Shown: in pieces, positions 31,371 to 39,523 of the stretch
Numbering within the stretch: position 1 is the first letter of the stretch
Layout of the letters: each line of letters begins with the position of its first letter
Assembly (NCBI GenBank): GCA_963715995.1
Contig: OY970283.1
Span: forward strand, 2,480,001 to 2,544,000
Direction of reading: 5' to 3'
From: DATBDN01 sp963715995
GTDB taxonomy: Bacteria; Actinomycetota; Thermoleophilia; Solirubrobacterales; Thermoleophilaceae
DNA: 64,000 bases
Notes under the pieces: model-generated
Databases searched by the model: none
The model's input: only the letters and a program-made list of their open reading frames with translations
Told to the model about the DNA's origin: nothing
Made by a program: the position numbers and the translations under genes

Positions 31371-32278
31371 GCGGTGTGCCAGTCGACTGGGCCCGCCACC
31401 AGCACGTGGCTGCCGAGCGGCCGTCCGAGCACGCGCTGGGCGTCGGCGGCGGCCGCGAGCAGCTTGGCGATGTCGATGCCGGTCTCGCAGCCCATCTCGT
31501 GCAGCATCGAGACGAGATCTTCGGTCGCGACGTTGCCGGTCGCGCCTTTCGGGACCGGGCAGCCGCCGAGCTCGCCGAAGGACGACTCGAACGAGCGACA
31601 GCCCGCTTCGAGCGCGGCCAGGACGTTCGCGAGCGCCTGCCCGCGCGTGTTGTGGAAGTGCGCGGTCAGCTCGACGCCCGGCAGCGCCTCGGCAGCGGCG
31701 GTGAAGAACTCGCGCACCTGCTTGGGATTGGCCATCCCGGTCGTGTCACCGAACGCGATCTCCTCGGCACCGGCCGCCACGAGCCGGCAGGCGATCTCGA
31801 ACACCCGCTGGGGGTCGACGGCGCCCTCGTACGGACAGCCGAACGCGACCGAGATGACGCCCTCGGCGCGCAGCCCTTCCGCGCGCGCCCGGCCCATCAC
31901 GCGCTCGAGCCCCGCCAGCGACTCCTCGACCGAGCGGTTCACGTTCGCCTGGTTGTGCGACTCGGTGGCCGACAGGAAGCAGTTGATCTCCTGGAAGCGC
32001 TCGCGCAACGGAAGCGCGTTGTCGAGCCCGCGTTCGTTCGGGATCAGGACGGTGACCGCGACGTCGCCGGGCACGTCCGCGCGCTCGAGCACCTCGGGTC
32101 CGTCGGCCAGCTGCGGGATCACGTCGGCACGCACGAAGCTGGTCACCTCGAGGCGCCTGACCCCGGTTCGCGCGAGCGCCTCGACCAGCCGGACCTTGTC
32201 GTCGGTCGCGATCACCTCCGGCTCGTTCTGGAAGCCGTCACGCGGGCCGACCTCGCGGATCCGGACCGTTTCCCCCAC
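31367..32278 (-). CDS. Hydroxymethylglutaryl-CoA lyase
   Basis: A 303-residue TIM-barrel aldolase that splits HMG-CoA into acetoacetate and acetyl-CoA. EVGPRDGFQNE near 9-19 holds the acid/base Arg-Asp, ATESHNQANVN near 103-113, AHFHNTRG the metal-binding His pair, and GELGGCPVPKGATGNVATED near 231-250 the signature loop with the catalytic Cys. These match HMGL rather than isopropylmalate synthase. GTG 32278 has TAGCCT 7 nt upstream. It may serve leucine or ketone-body type catabolism. Confidence 0.88.
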   Translation of the reverse strand: MGETVRIREVGPRDGFQNEPEVIATDDKVRLVEALARTGVRRLEVTSFVRADVIPQLADGPEVLERADVPGDVAVTVLIPNERGLDNALPLRERFQEINCFLSATESHNQANVNRSVEESLAGLERVMGRARAEGLRAEGVISVAFGCPYEGAVDPQRVFEIACRLVAAGAEEIAFGDTTGMANPKQVREFFTAAAEALPGVELTAHFHNTRGQALANVLAALEAGCRSFESSFGELGGCPVPKGATGNVATEDLVSMLHEMGCETGIDIAKLLAAAADAQRVLGRPLGSHVLVAGPVDWHTA

Positions 32279-32285
32279 GCGCCTC

Positions 32286-32291
32286 AGGCTA
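32286..32291 (-). promoter_or_regulatory. -10 hexamer TAGCCT
   Basis: TAGCCT lies 7 nt before the GTG at 32278. Confidence 0.5.
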
Positions 32292-32630
32292 CGCGGCGAG
32301 CGCTTCTTCGCGCGAGCCGACGACGCCGACGATCGAATCGAGCCGCGTGACCTCGAAGATGCGCCGCAGGTTCTCGGGGCAGATGACGATCAGCCGCACG
32401 TCGTTGCGGTTGGCCTTCTGTGCCCCGATCAGCGCCGCCAGGCCCGAGGAGTCCATGAACACGACCTCGCTCATGTCGACGATCAGCCGCGGCTTGCCCC
32501 CGGCGATGGCCTCATCGAGGGCAAGCCGGAACGACTTGGACGTCTTCAGGTCCACGTCGCCGTAGACGGCCACCAGCTCGGTCTGGTCGTCGACCGGCTC
32601 CTGAACGGTTCGAAATGCCTCAGCTTCCAA
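32289..32630 (-). CDS. STAS-domain anti-sigma-factor antagonist
   Basis: A 113-residue single STAS domain (SpoIIAA/RsbV type). The core is VAVYGDVDLKTSKSFRLAL near 20-38 and LIVDMSEVVFMDSSGLAALI near 49-68, where the Ser in DSSG is the usual phosphorylation site. Such proteins bind anti-sigma kinases to free a sigma factor. No partner kinase is in the window. The start is TTG 32630, with TACGTT 8 nt upstream. Confidence 0.85.
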   Translation of the reverse strand: MEAEAFRTVQEPVDDQTELVAVYGDVDLKTSKSFRLALDEAIAGGKPRLIVDMSEVVFMDSSGLAALIGAQKANRNDVRLIVICPENLRRIFEVTRLDSIVGVVGSREEALAA

Positions 32631-32638
32631 GCGGCGTC

Positions 32639-32644
32639 AACGTA
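32639..32644 (-). promoter_or_regulatory. -10 hexamer TACGTT
   Basis: TACGTT lies 8 nt before the TTG at 32630, in the 47-bp divergent gap with npdG. Confidence 0.4.
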
Positions 32645-32663
32645 CCGCACCCGAGCAACAGCG

Positions 32664-32669
32664 TAGATT
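32664..32669 (+). promoter_or_regulatory. -10 hexamer TAGATT of the F420 operon
   Basis: TAGATT lies 8 nt before the GTG at 32678. Confidence 0.5.
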
Positions 32670-32677
32670 CGCCCGCC

Positions 32678-33361
32678 GTGGCCCACGACGCCGTACCGAT
32701 CATCGGAGGCACCGGCTCGCTCGGCTTCGGCGTGGCGCTGAGGCTTGCGCGGGCCGGCACGCCGGTGGTCATCGGCTCACGCGATGCCGGTCGCGCGAGC
32801 GAGGCTGCAGAGCGGCTGCGCGAGCAGCTGCCGGACGCCGAGGCACGCGGGCTCGAGAACGGCGAAGCGGCCGCCGAAGGGCCGATCGTGCTGCTCTGCG
32901 TGCCCTTCCGCAACCAGTCCGAGAACCTGACCAACCTCAAGCAGGCACTCCAACCCGGCCAGATCCTGGTCGATGCGACGGTGCCATTGGCCGCGGCAGT
33001 CTCAGGTCGGGCCACGCGTCTGCTCGGCGTGCCGCAGGGCTCGGCCGGCATGCAGGCGGCCGAGATGGTGCCCGACGGCGTTGACGTGGTGAGCGCGCTG
33101 CACACGGTCAGCGCAGCGACGCTCGGCGACCTCGACCACGTGCTCGACGAGGACATCCTGGTGGCCGGCGACAGCGTCGAAGCGAAGAAGCGCGTGGCCG
33201 AGCTGATCGCGCGCATCGACGGGCTGCGGCCGGTGAACGCCGGAAGGCTCGAGGCATCGCGCCTGATCGAGGGTCTGACCCCTCTGCTGATCGGCGTCAA
33301 CAGCCGCTACAAGACCCACGCCGGCGTTCGCATCACCGGGCTGCCGGACGAGCTTTGGTAG
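32678..33361 (+). CDS. npdG: F420-dependent NADP reductase (NADPH:F420 oxidoreductase)
   Basis: A 227-residue Rossmann protein. GGTGSLGFGVALRLA near 9-23 is the dinucleotide-binding loop and IGSRD near 33-37 suits NADP. VPFRNQSEN, SGRATRLLGVPQGSAG and SALHTVSA are typical of the npdG/fno group. The enzyme moves hydride between NADPH and F420. It heads a rightward cluster with cofD, cofC and cofE, which supports the call. GTG 32678 has TAGATT 8 nt upstream. Confidence 0.88.
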   Translation: MAHDAVPIIGGTGSLGFGVALRLARAGTPVVIGSRDAGRASEAAERLREQLPDAEARGLENGEAAAEGPIVLLCVPFRNQSENLTNLKQALQPGQILVDATVPLAAAVSGRATRLLGVPQGSAGMQAAEMVPDGVDVVSALHTVSAATLGDLDHVLDEDILVAGDSVEAKKRVAELIARIDGLRPVNAGRLEASRLIEGLTPLLIGVNSRYKTHAGVRITGLPDELW

Positions 33362-34254
33362 TCGTCCTCGCCGGCGGGACCGGCGGGGCAAAGCTGGCCC
33401 GCGGAATGCTCGACGTCGTGGGCCCGCACGCGCTCGCCGTCGTGGCCAACACCGCCGACGACTCGGAGCACTACGGCGTCCACGTCTCCCCCGACCCCGA
33501 CCTGATCGCCTACTGGCTCGCCGACATGATCGACGAGCGCGGCTGGGGGATCGACGGCGACACGTGGACCGCGATGGACGCGCGCCGCGCCGCCGGCGAG
33601 GAGATATGGTTCAACCTCGGCGACCGCGACCTGGCCCTGTGCGCGCTTCGCAGCGAGCGGATGGCCGCGGGCGAGCGCCAGACGCTCGCGCACCAGGCCG
33701 TGCTCGAGGAGATCGGCGTGAGCGCACGCGTGCTGCCGATGACCGACGAGCGCGTGCGCACCAGGGTCCGCGCGCGCGGTGTCTGGCACGAGTTCCAGGA
33801 GTTCATGATCCGCGAGCGCGGAGCCGACCCGCAGGAGCTCGAGCTGCGCGGGATCGAGCACGCCCGGCCAACGCCGGAGGTGCTCGAAGCGCTCGCCGGC
33901 GCGGACGCGATCGTGATCGGGCCATCGAACCCGGTGATCTCGATCGGGCCGATCCTCGCGGTCCCCGGCATGCGCGAGGCACTGGCGGCCGCCACGGCGC
34001 CGGTCGTAGCTGTGAGCCCGTTCGTGCGCGGCGAGGTGCTGAAGGGCCCGACGGCCGCGTTCTGCCGCATGGCCGGGCTGCCGCTGGGCACGGCGGCGAT
34101 CGAGCGCGCCTATGCGGGCGTGATCGACGCGGTGGTCGCGGACGAGGCCGCCGACGCGGTGCCCTGCCACCTGACCGACGTCCTGATGGACAGCGCGGAT
34201 GCGCGCAGGCGCGTGGCGGCCGAGGCGTTCTCGTTCGCACAGGCGCTCGGTTAG
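33355..34254 (+). CDS. cofD: 2-phospho-L-lactate transferase (F420 biosynthesis)
   Basis: CofD/FbiA joins the phospholactate (or PEP-derived) guanylate intermediate to Fo, giving F420-0 or its dehydro form. The 299-residue protein begins VVVLAGGTGGAKLARGM, the family glycine loop. NTADDSEHYGVHVSPDPD near 33-50 and WFNLGDRDLA near 85-94 form the Fo-binding site, and IGPSNPVISIGPIL near 186-199 is also typical. The start is TTG 33355, overlapping the npdG stop by 7 nt. Confidence 0.93.
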   Translation: MVVVLAGGTGGAKLARGMLDVVGPHALAVVANTADDSEHYGVHVSPDPDLIAYWLADMIDERGWGIDGDTWTAMDARRAAGEEIWFNLGDRDLALCALRSERMAAGERQTLAHQAVLEEIGVSARVLPMTDERVRTRVRARGVWHEFQEFMIRERGADPQELELRGIEHARPTPEVLEALAGADAIVIGPSNPVISIGPILAVPGMREALAAATAPVVAVSPFVRGEVLKGPTAAFCRMAGLPLGTAAIERAYAGVIDAVVADEAADAVPCHLTDVLMDSADARRRVAAEAFSFAQALG

Positions 34255-34257
34255 AGT
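34252..34257 (+). promoter_or_regulatory. -10-like TAGAGT containing the cofD stop codon
   Basis: TAGAGT begins with the cofD TAG stop and lies 6 nt before TTG 34264 (9 nt before GTG 34267). Confidence 0.3.
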
Positions 34258-34263
34258 CGCCGC

Positions 34264-34950
34264 TTGGTGCGGACCGCCGCCATCCTGCCCGTCAAGAGCT
34301 TCGCTGCCGCGAAGCAGCGGCTTGGCTCCCTGCTCGGAGCCGGCAGCCGGCAGGCACTCGCTCAGGCGATGTTCCAGGACGTCGTCGGGTCGCTGCACAA
34401 GGTCGAGGGCATCGAGCGCATCGTCGTCGTTGCATCCGAGCCGAGCGTCGAGTTCGCGGCCGACGAGCAGGTCGTGCTGCTAGAGGACGACGCGCACGAC
34501 GGGCAGTCGGCTGCGGCCATGATCGGCATCCGCTGGGCACTCGCCTCTGGCTTCGAGCGCGTGCTGCTGGTCCCGGGCGACACGCCGCTGTTGGCACCCG
34601 CCGAGGTGACCGCTCTGCTGGAGGGCGCGTCGGAGGCGGTCGTGATCGTGCCCGACCGCCACCACACCGGCACGAACGGGCTGCTGCTGCGCCCGCCGGC
34701 GGTGATCGAGCCGAGCTTCGGGCCCGACAGCCTGCGCCGCCACGAGGCGGCAGCCGAGGCAGCGGGAGTCACGCACAGGGTCGAGCGTGTCCACTCGCTG
34801 ATGTTCGACGTCGACACCGCCGACGACCTGAGCGTGGTCGCCGAGAAGATCGAGGCCGGCCACGCGGCCGCGCCGCGCACACGCGGCGCGCTGCGCCAGC
34901 TCGAGCGCGCGGGTGCACGCCTGAAGGCAGTGGCCGGAGCCGAGACCTGA
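34264..34950 (+). CDS. cofC: 2-phospho-L-lactate/PEP guanylyltransferase (F420 biosynthesis)
   Basis: CofC/FbiD activates phospholactate or phosphoenolpyruvate with GTP to make the substrate of CofD. The 228-residue protein has a nucleotidyltransferase fold: AILPVKSFAAAKQRLGSLL near 6-24 (nucleotide loop and Lys), LLVPGDTPLLAPAEV near 100-114 (metal Asp), and RHHTGTNGLLLRPP near 132-145. The start is TTG 34264 or GTG 34267. Its stop overlaps the next gene as CTGA. Whether it uses PEP or phospholactate is not decided here. Confidence 0.92.
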   Translation: MVRTAAILPVKSFAAAKQRLGSLLGAGSRQALAQAMFQDVVGSLHKVEGIERIVVVASEPSVEFAADEQVVLLEDDAHDGQSAAAMIGIRWALASGFERVLLVPGDTPLLAPAEVTALLEGASEAVVIVPDRHHTGTNGLLLRPPAVIEPSFGPDSLRRHEAAAEAAGVTHRVERVHSLMFDVDTADDLSVVAEKIEAGHAAAPRTRGALRQLERAGARLKAVAGAET

Positions 34951-35690
34951 GCATCGAGCTGCGGGCGCTCGCCGGCATCCCCGAGGTGCAGGCGGGCGCG
35001 GACCTGGCTGCGCTGATCGCGGAAGCGGAGCCCGGGCTGAGCGACGGCGACGTGGTCGTAGTGGCGCAGAAGGTGGTGTCGAAGGCCGAGGGACGCGTTG
35101 TGGCGCTCGACTCGGTCAAGCCGTCGGAGGAGGCCATGAGGCTCGCCGAGGCGCACGGCAAGGACGCCCGCATGGTCCAGGTCGTGCTGCACGAGAGCAC
35201 GGCCGTGATCCGCGCCTCGCACGGCGTGATCATCTGCCAGACCCGGCACGGCTTCGTTTGCGCGAACGCCGGCGTGGACCTCTCCAACAGCGGTGGCGGG
35301 GACCTTGCGGTCCTCCTGCCGCTCGACCCCGATGCCTCGGCGCGCCGCCTGCGAGCCACGCTGTCGACGGAGGGCGTGCGGATCGGGGTCGTCATCTCGG
35401 ACTCGTTCGGGCGCCCGTGGCGACTTGGCGTGACCGACGTGGCGATCGGCGCAGCCGGCCTTGTCGTGCTCGACGACCTGCGCGGCCAGGCCGACGCCGA
35501 CGGTCACACGCTGGTGGCGACCGAGGTCGCCGTGGCCGACCAGCTGGCCGCCGCGGCGGACCTGGTCCGCGGCAAGAGCACGCGTGAGCCGGTCGTGGTG
35601 GTGCGCGGAGCTGAGCGCTGGGTCACCGCCGAGGACGGCCCGGGGGCCGCATCGATCCGCCGCCCGGCGGAACTCGACATGTTTCGCTAG
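34947..35690 (+). CDS. cofE: F420-0:gamma-glutamyl ligase, stand-alone, probable CTG start
   Basis: CofE adds glutamates to F420-0. The 247-residue protein matches the family from its first residues: LRALAGIPEVQAG, DVVVVAQKVVSKAEGR near 35-50, HGVIICQTRHGFVCANAGVD near 92-111 and SDSFGRPWRLG. Actinobacterial FbiB usually carries a C-terminal nitroreductase domain that reduces dehydro-F420; it is absent here. No ATG, GTG or TTG lies at the expected start. CTG 34947 overlaps the cofC stop as CTGA and fits the conserved N-terminus. Confidence 0.88.
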   Translation: MSIELRALAGIPEVQAGADLAALIAEAEPGLSDGDVVVVAQKVVSKAEGRVVALDSVKPSEEAMRLAEAHGKDARMVQVVLHESTAVIRASHGVIICQTRHGFVCANAGVDLSNSGGGDLAVLLPLDPDASARRLRATLSTEGVRIGVVISDSFGRPWRLGVTDVAIGAAGLVVLDDLRGQADADGHTLVATEVAVADQLAAAADLVRGKSTREPVVVVRGAERWVTAEDGPGAASIRRPAELDMFR

Positions 35691-35698
35691 CCGCTGTC

Positions 35699-35704
35699 TA
35701 GCCT
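35699..35704 (+). promoter_or_regulatory. -10 hexamer TAGCCT
   Basis: TAGCCT lies 7 nt before the ATG at 35712. Confidence 0.5.
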
Positions 35705-35711
35705 CCACGCG

Positions 35712-36911
35712 ATGGACATGGAGACCTTCTGCGACCGCCTCGCATCCCTCACCGTCGAGTTCGGCGCGAACGTGCAGGAAGATCAGATCGTCGCGCTGAC
35801 CTACTCCCCTGGAATGGAGTCGCTCGCTCGCGCAATCACCCGCAAGGCATACGAGCGCGGCGCGCGCTTCGTCGACCCGCTGGTGTTCGACGGCGAGATC
35901 AAGCGCATCCGGCTCGAGAGCGCCCGCGAGGACACGCTCGAGTACGTGCCGCCATGGTGGGGGCAGCGTGCGCTCGGCCTGGGCGAGCACCATGCGGCAC
36001 GGATCTCGATCGCCCCGACGCCCGATCCCGGTGCGCTGGAGGGCGTCGATCCCGAGCGCGCCGGCAAGGACGACATGCCGTTCCTGAAGGAGACGGTGAC
36101 GCTGATCAAGGACCGCTCGACGAACTGGACGATCGTCCCGTTCCCCACTCCGGGCTGGGCCGCCAAGGTCCACCCGGACCTGAGCCCGGACGAGGCGATG
36201 GCGAGGCTGACAGAGCAGCTCGTCCGCATCCTGCGTCTCGACAGCGACGACCCCGCGGCGGCCTGGCGGGCACGCGGCAAGGAACTGCAGAGCGTTGCCG
36301 ACCGGCTCACCCAGCGCCGCTTCGACGCGCTTCGCTTCCGCGGGCCTGGCACCGACCTGACCGTAGGCCTCCTGGAGACGTCGAAGTGGGTCGCGGCGCA
36401 GCAGGTGAATGCGGTGGGCATCGAGCACTTCGCCAACCTGCCGAGCGAGGAGACGTTCACGACCCCCGACCCCACTCGTACCAGCGGCACCGTCAAGGCC
36501 ACGAAGCCGCTCGACGTTTCGGGAACGGTGATCGACGGCCTCGAGGTCACATTCGAGGATGGCCGCGTGACCAACATCGACGCCGACACCGGTGCCGACA
36601 TCCTGCGCGCGCGCACGGCGAAGGACGAGGGCGCCGCGCGTCTGGGCGAGGTCGCGCTGGTCGACGGCGCAGGCCGCATCGCGGAGTCCGGGAGCGTCTT
36701 CTTCAACACGCTGCTCGACGAGAACGCCGCAAGCCACATCGCGCTCGGCCAGGCCTATCGCGACGCGGCCGGCGAGGAGCAGTGGGACCTGATCAACGAC
36801 AGCGAGATCCACATCGACTTCATGATCGGCTCACCCGAGGTGGACGTCTTCGGGGTCGATGCCGACGGCAGCGAGACGCCGGTGCTCGCCGGCGGGGACT
36901 GGCAGCTCTAG
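35712..36911 (+). CDS. M29-family aminopeptidase
   Basis: A 399-residue thermophilic-type metalloaminopeptidase (AmpS/PepS family), normal length. Metal-binding residues are expected in NLPSEETFTTPD near 241-252, RLGEVALVDG near 311-320, FFNTLLDENAASHIALGQAY near 332-351 and HIDFMIGS near 370-377, all intact. It removes N-terminal residues from peptides, probably in the cytoplasm since no signal peptide is seen. It has its own TAGCCT promoter after the F420 operon, so no functional link to F420 is implied. Confidence 0.92.
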   Translation: MDMETFCDRLASLTVEFGANVQEDQIVALTYSPGMESLARAITRKAYERGARFVDPLVFDGEIKRIRLESAREDTLEYVPPWWGQRALGLGEHHAARISIAPTPDPGALEGVDPERAGKDDMPFLKETVTLIKDRSTNWTIVPFPTPGWAAKVHPDLSPDEAMARLTEQLVRILRLDSDDPAAAWRARGKELQSVADRLTQRRFDALRFRGPGTDLTVGLLETSKWVAAQQVNAVGIEHFANLPSEETFTTPDPTRTSGTVKATKPLDVSGTVIDGLEVTFEDGRVTNIDADTGADILRARTAKDEGAARLGEVALVDGAGRIAESGSVFFNTLLDENAASHIALGQAYRDAAGEEQWDLINDSEIHIDFMIGSPEVDVFGVDADGSETPVLAGGDWQL

Positions 36912-37309
36912 CCGGGCACGCCCGCGTAGGGATCGGGCGCGCCGAGCTCCGAGATCGGCTTGCCCTCGTAGACCGCTCCCGGCTTGCCGCCGATCGCGAT
37001 CACGCGCATGCCTTCAGGCCCGGGCCAGAGCTTGCGGCGCACGCCGGCCTTGATCGAGACGGCGGTCTCGGGGTCGAGCGCCACGCGCTCGCCCTCGATC
37101 TCCACCTCGCCGCCGCCGCGCAGCACGAAGTAGACCTCCTCCTGACCATCCTCGGCGTGGTCGTGCTCCGGATAGGCGTCCAGGTTGGGCGGCAGATCGA
37201 GTATCTGAAGCCCGAACGACGTCACATCCAGCGCGGCGCGTGCCCGGCGGAAGGTGCCGAACGCGATCGCTTCGATGTCGTCGATCCTGACGACGGTGTA
37301 ATCAGCCAT
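36908..37309 (-). CDS. Cupin-domain protein
   Basis: The 133-residue product is a single small cupin. The first motif carries YPEHDHAEDGQEEVYFVL near 46-63 (HxH and Glu metal ligands) and the second lies around PGPEGMRVIAIGG. These folds bind metal and small ligands or act as isomerases or dioxygenases; no substrate is evident. ATG 37309 has a purine-rich Shine-Dalgarno (GGAGAGGAG). Its stop shares CTAG with the convergent M29 gene stop. Confidence 0.8.
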   Translation of the reverse strand: MADYTVVRIDDIEAIAFGTFRRARAALDVTSFGLQILDLPPNLDAYPEHDHAEDGQEEVYFVLRGGGEVEIEGERVALDPETAVSIKAGVRRKLWPGPEGMRVIAIGGKPGAVYEGKPISELGAPDPYAGVPG

Positions 37310-37328
37310 GACTCTCCTCTCCTACCCC

Positions 37329-39509
37329 TCAGTAGGTCTCGAGGACTTTGTAAAGGGTGTCGCGCTGCGCGGGTGTGCGACCTGCACGCTTCGCCGCGGC
37401 GATCAAATCCTCCGGAGTGAGCATGACGCCGTGCTGCGAGCCCGCCATGCGCGAGATCGACTCCTCCATCAGCGTGCCACCGAGGTCGTTGACGCCCCAG
37501 CGCAGCGACTCGGTCGCGGCGTCGAGGCCCATCTTGACCCAGCTTGCCTGCACGTTGCGGATCGAGCGGCCGAGCGCGAGGCGGAAGACGGCGGTGTGCT
37601 TGAGGTTCTCCTCGCGTGAGATCTCCTCGATGCCGTGCGTGCGCCCGAGCATCGTCTGGAACGGGATGAACGACAGCGGCACGAACTCGTTGAAGGCGCC
37701 GGTCCGCTCCTGGAATGAGCGCACCACGCGCATGTGCTCGGCAAGCTCCCAGGGCTCCTCGATGTGGCCGAACATGACCGTCACCGAGGTCGCAAGGCCG
37801 TGGCCCGCGGATGCCTCCATGATCTCGACCCAGCGCGCCACCGGCAGCTTGTTCGGCGAGATGCGCTGGCGCACGCCGTCGTGGAGCACCTCGGCGGCCG
37901 TGCCGGGCGTCGAGCCGAGCCCCGCTTCGCGCAGCTTCTCGAAGACGTCGAAGGGCGCGAGCCCGGAGCGCTCGCACATGTAGTGGACCTCCATCGGCGA
38001 GTAGGCGTGCAGATGGATCTGCGGCGCGACCCCCTTGGCCACGCGCAGCCAGTGGATGTAGTCCTCGAGCGTCCAGTCGGGGTGGATGCCCGACTGCATG
38101 CAGATCTCGGTGGCGCCGAAGTCAACCGCCTCGTGGACGCGGCGCTCGAACTCGTCGCGGTCGTGCGAGTAGGCATCGGGTGAGCGCTTGCCCTGGCCGA
38201 AGCCGCAGAAGGCGCAGCCGACGATGCAGACGTTCGAGACGTTGATGTTGCGGTTGACGACAAACGTCGCGAGGTCGCCGTTGAGCTCTGAGCGCAGCTC
38301 GTCGGCCGCCTGGCGCATGTCCTCGATCGCCTCCGGGCGCGTCTCGGCGAACAGCGCGGTCAGCTCGTCCTCGTCGAGGGCAAGGACGCCGTCGCGGCCT
38401 TTCGCGATTGCGCCGGGGACGAGGTCGCGCTTGATCGGGCGCTCCTCGCGCCGGCCCGAGCCGCGGCGCGGAATGAAGCTCCAGTACTTGACCTTGACGA
38501 CGTCGAGGACGCCCTGCTCCATCCAGTCGGGGTCCATGTACTGCGGGTAGACGCAGAGGCGCTCGGTCAGCGCGTAGCCCTCGGCCGCGAGCGCCTTGCG
38601 CATGCGGTGGACCGACGGGAAGGCGTGCTCGGGCGAGATGTGGTCGCCGTTGGCACTCAATCCGCCGAGATCGGTGGCGCCCTCTGCGACGAGCGGCAGC
38701 CACCAGTCAGAGAGGTTCGGCGGAACCTGGATCCCGACGCCAGGCAGGAGCTCCTGGCAGGCGCGCACGAGCGCGCGCATGTCGTCGAGTGAGACCACGG
38801 AAGCCCAGGACGGGACGGGTACCCCAGGGGCAGGGTCTGACAGACCTTTGTTTTGGGTGACGTCGGCTATCTCTGCCGGCTCCTGGCCGTAGTAGCTCGG
38901 GTGCGCCACGAAGTTCTGGAGGATCAGCTCCTGGATGTGGCCGTACTCGTCCTGCACGGCGGCCAGCGCTCGCAGCGCCTCGATCCGCTCCTCGGGCGAC
39001 TCGCCGATCCCGACCAGGATCCCGCTCGTGAACGGGATCCGCAGCTCGCCGGCGCGGCGGATGCAGTCGAGGCGCACATCGGGATGCTTGGTCGGCGAGC
39101 CCTGGTGGACCACCAGGTCCGGGTTGACCGACTCGAGCATCAACCCCTGCGAGGCGGTCACCTCGCGCAGGCGCGCGAGCTCGTCGCTCGAGGCGACGCC
39201 GATGTTCGTGTGCGGGAGCATCCCGCGCTCGAGCGCGCACTCGCAGGTCCAGGCGACGTAGTCGGTGAAGCTCTCGTGGCCGTACTCGGCAAGGCGCGCG
39301 GCCACCTCGGCGTTCACGTCCGGGCGCTCGCCGGTCAGGACGAGCAGCTCCTTGGCGCCGCGCCGCTGGGCATCGCCCAGCATGCGCTCGACCTCGTCGG
39401 GCGCGTACAGGTGCGCCTTGTGCGTGGCGAACGAGCAGTACTTGCAATAGCACTGACACGTCCTCGAGAGCGAGATCGTGTAGTTCCGCGAGAAGGTGAC
39501 GCGGCGCAT
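37329..39509 (-). CDS. fbiC: FO synthase (fused CofG-CofH)
   Basis: FbiC makes Fo, the deazaflavin core of F420, from tyrosine and a pyrimidine precursor by radical SAM chemistry. The 726-residue protein has two radical SAM modules. The CofG part opens with RTCQCYCKYCSF near 17-28 (CxxxCxxC cluster) and the CofH part with NVCIVGCAFCGFGQG near 415-429 (second CxxxCxxC). Both clusters are intact. ATG 39509 has TAGACT 8 nt upstream. With cofD, cofC, cofE and npdG nearby, the window encodes nearly the whole F420 route. Confidence 0.96.
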   Translation of the reverse strand: MRRVTFSRNYTISLSRTCQCYCKYCSFATHKAHLYAPDEVERMLGDAQRRGAKELLVLTGERPDVNAEVAARLAEYGHESFTDYVAWTCECALERGMLPHTNIGVASSDELARLREVTASQGLMLESVNPDLVVHQGSPTKHPDVRLDCIRRAGELRIPFTSGILVGIGESPEERIEALRALAAVQDEYGHIQELILQNFVAHPSYYGQEPAEIADVTQNKGLSDPAPGVPVPSWASVVSLDDMRALVRACQELLPGVGIQVPPNLSDWWLPLVAEGATDLGGLSANGDHISPEHAFPSVHRMRKALAAEGYALTERLCVYPQYMDPDWMEQGVLDVVKVKYWSFIPRRGSGRREERPIKRDLVPGAIAKGRDGVLALDEDELTALFAETRPEAIEDMRQAADELRSELNGDLATFVVNRNINVSNVCIVGCAFCGFGQGKRSPDAYSHDRDEFERRVHEAVDFGATEICMQSGIHPDWTLEDYIHWLRVAKGVAPQIHLHAYSPMEVHYMCERSGLAPFDVFEKLREAGLGSTPGTAAEVLHDGVRQRISPNKLPVARWVEIMEASAGHGLATSVTVMFGHIEEPWELAEHMRVVRSFQERTGAFNEFVPLSFIPFQTMLGRTHGIEEISREENLKHTAVFRLALGRSIRNVQASWVKMGLDAATESLRWGVNDLGGTLMEESISRMAGSQHGVMLTPEDLIAAAKRAGRTPAQRDTLYKVLETY

Positions 39510-39517
39510 TGGGACCG

Positions 39518-39523
39518 AGTCTA
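39518..39523 (-). promoter_or_regulatory. -10 hexamer TAGACT of fbiC
   Basis: TAGACT lies 8 nt before the ATG at 39509. Confidence 0.55.
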
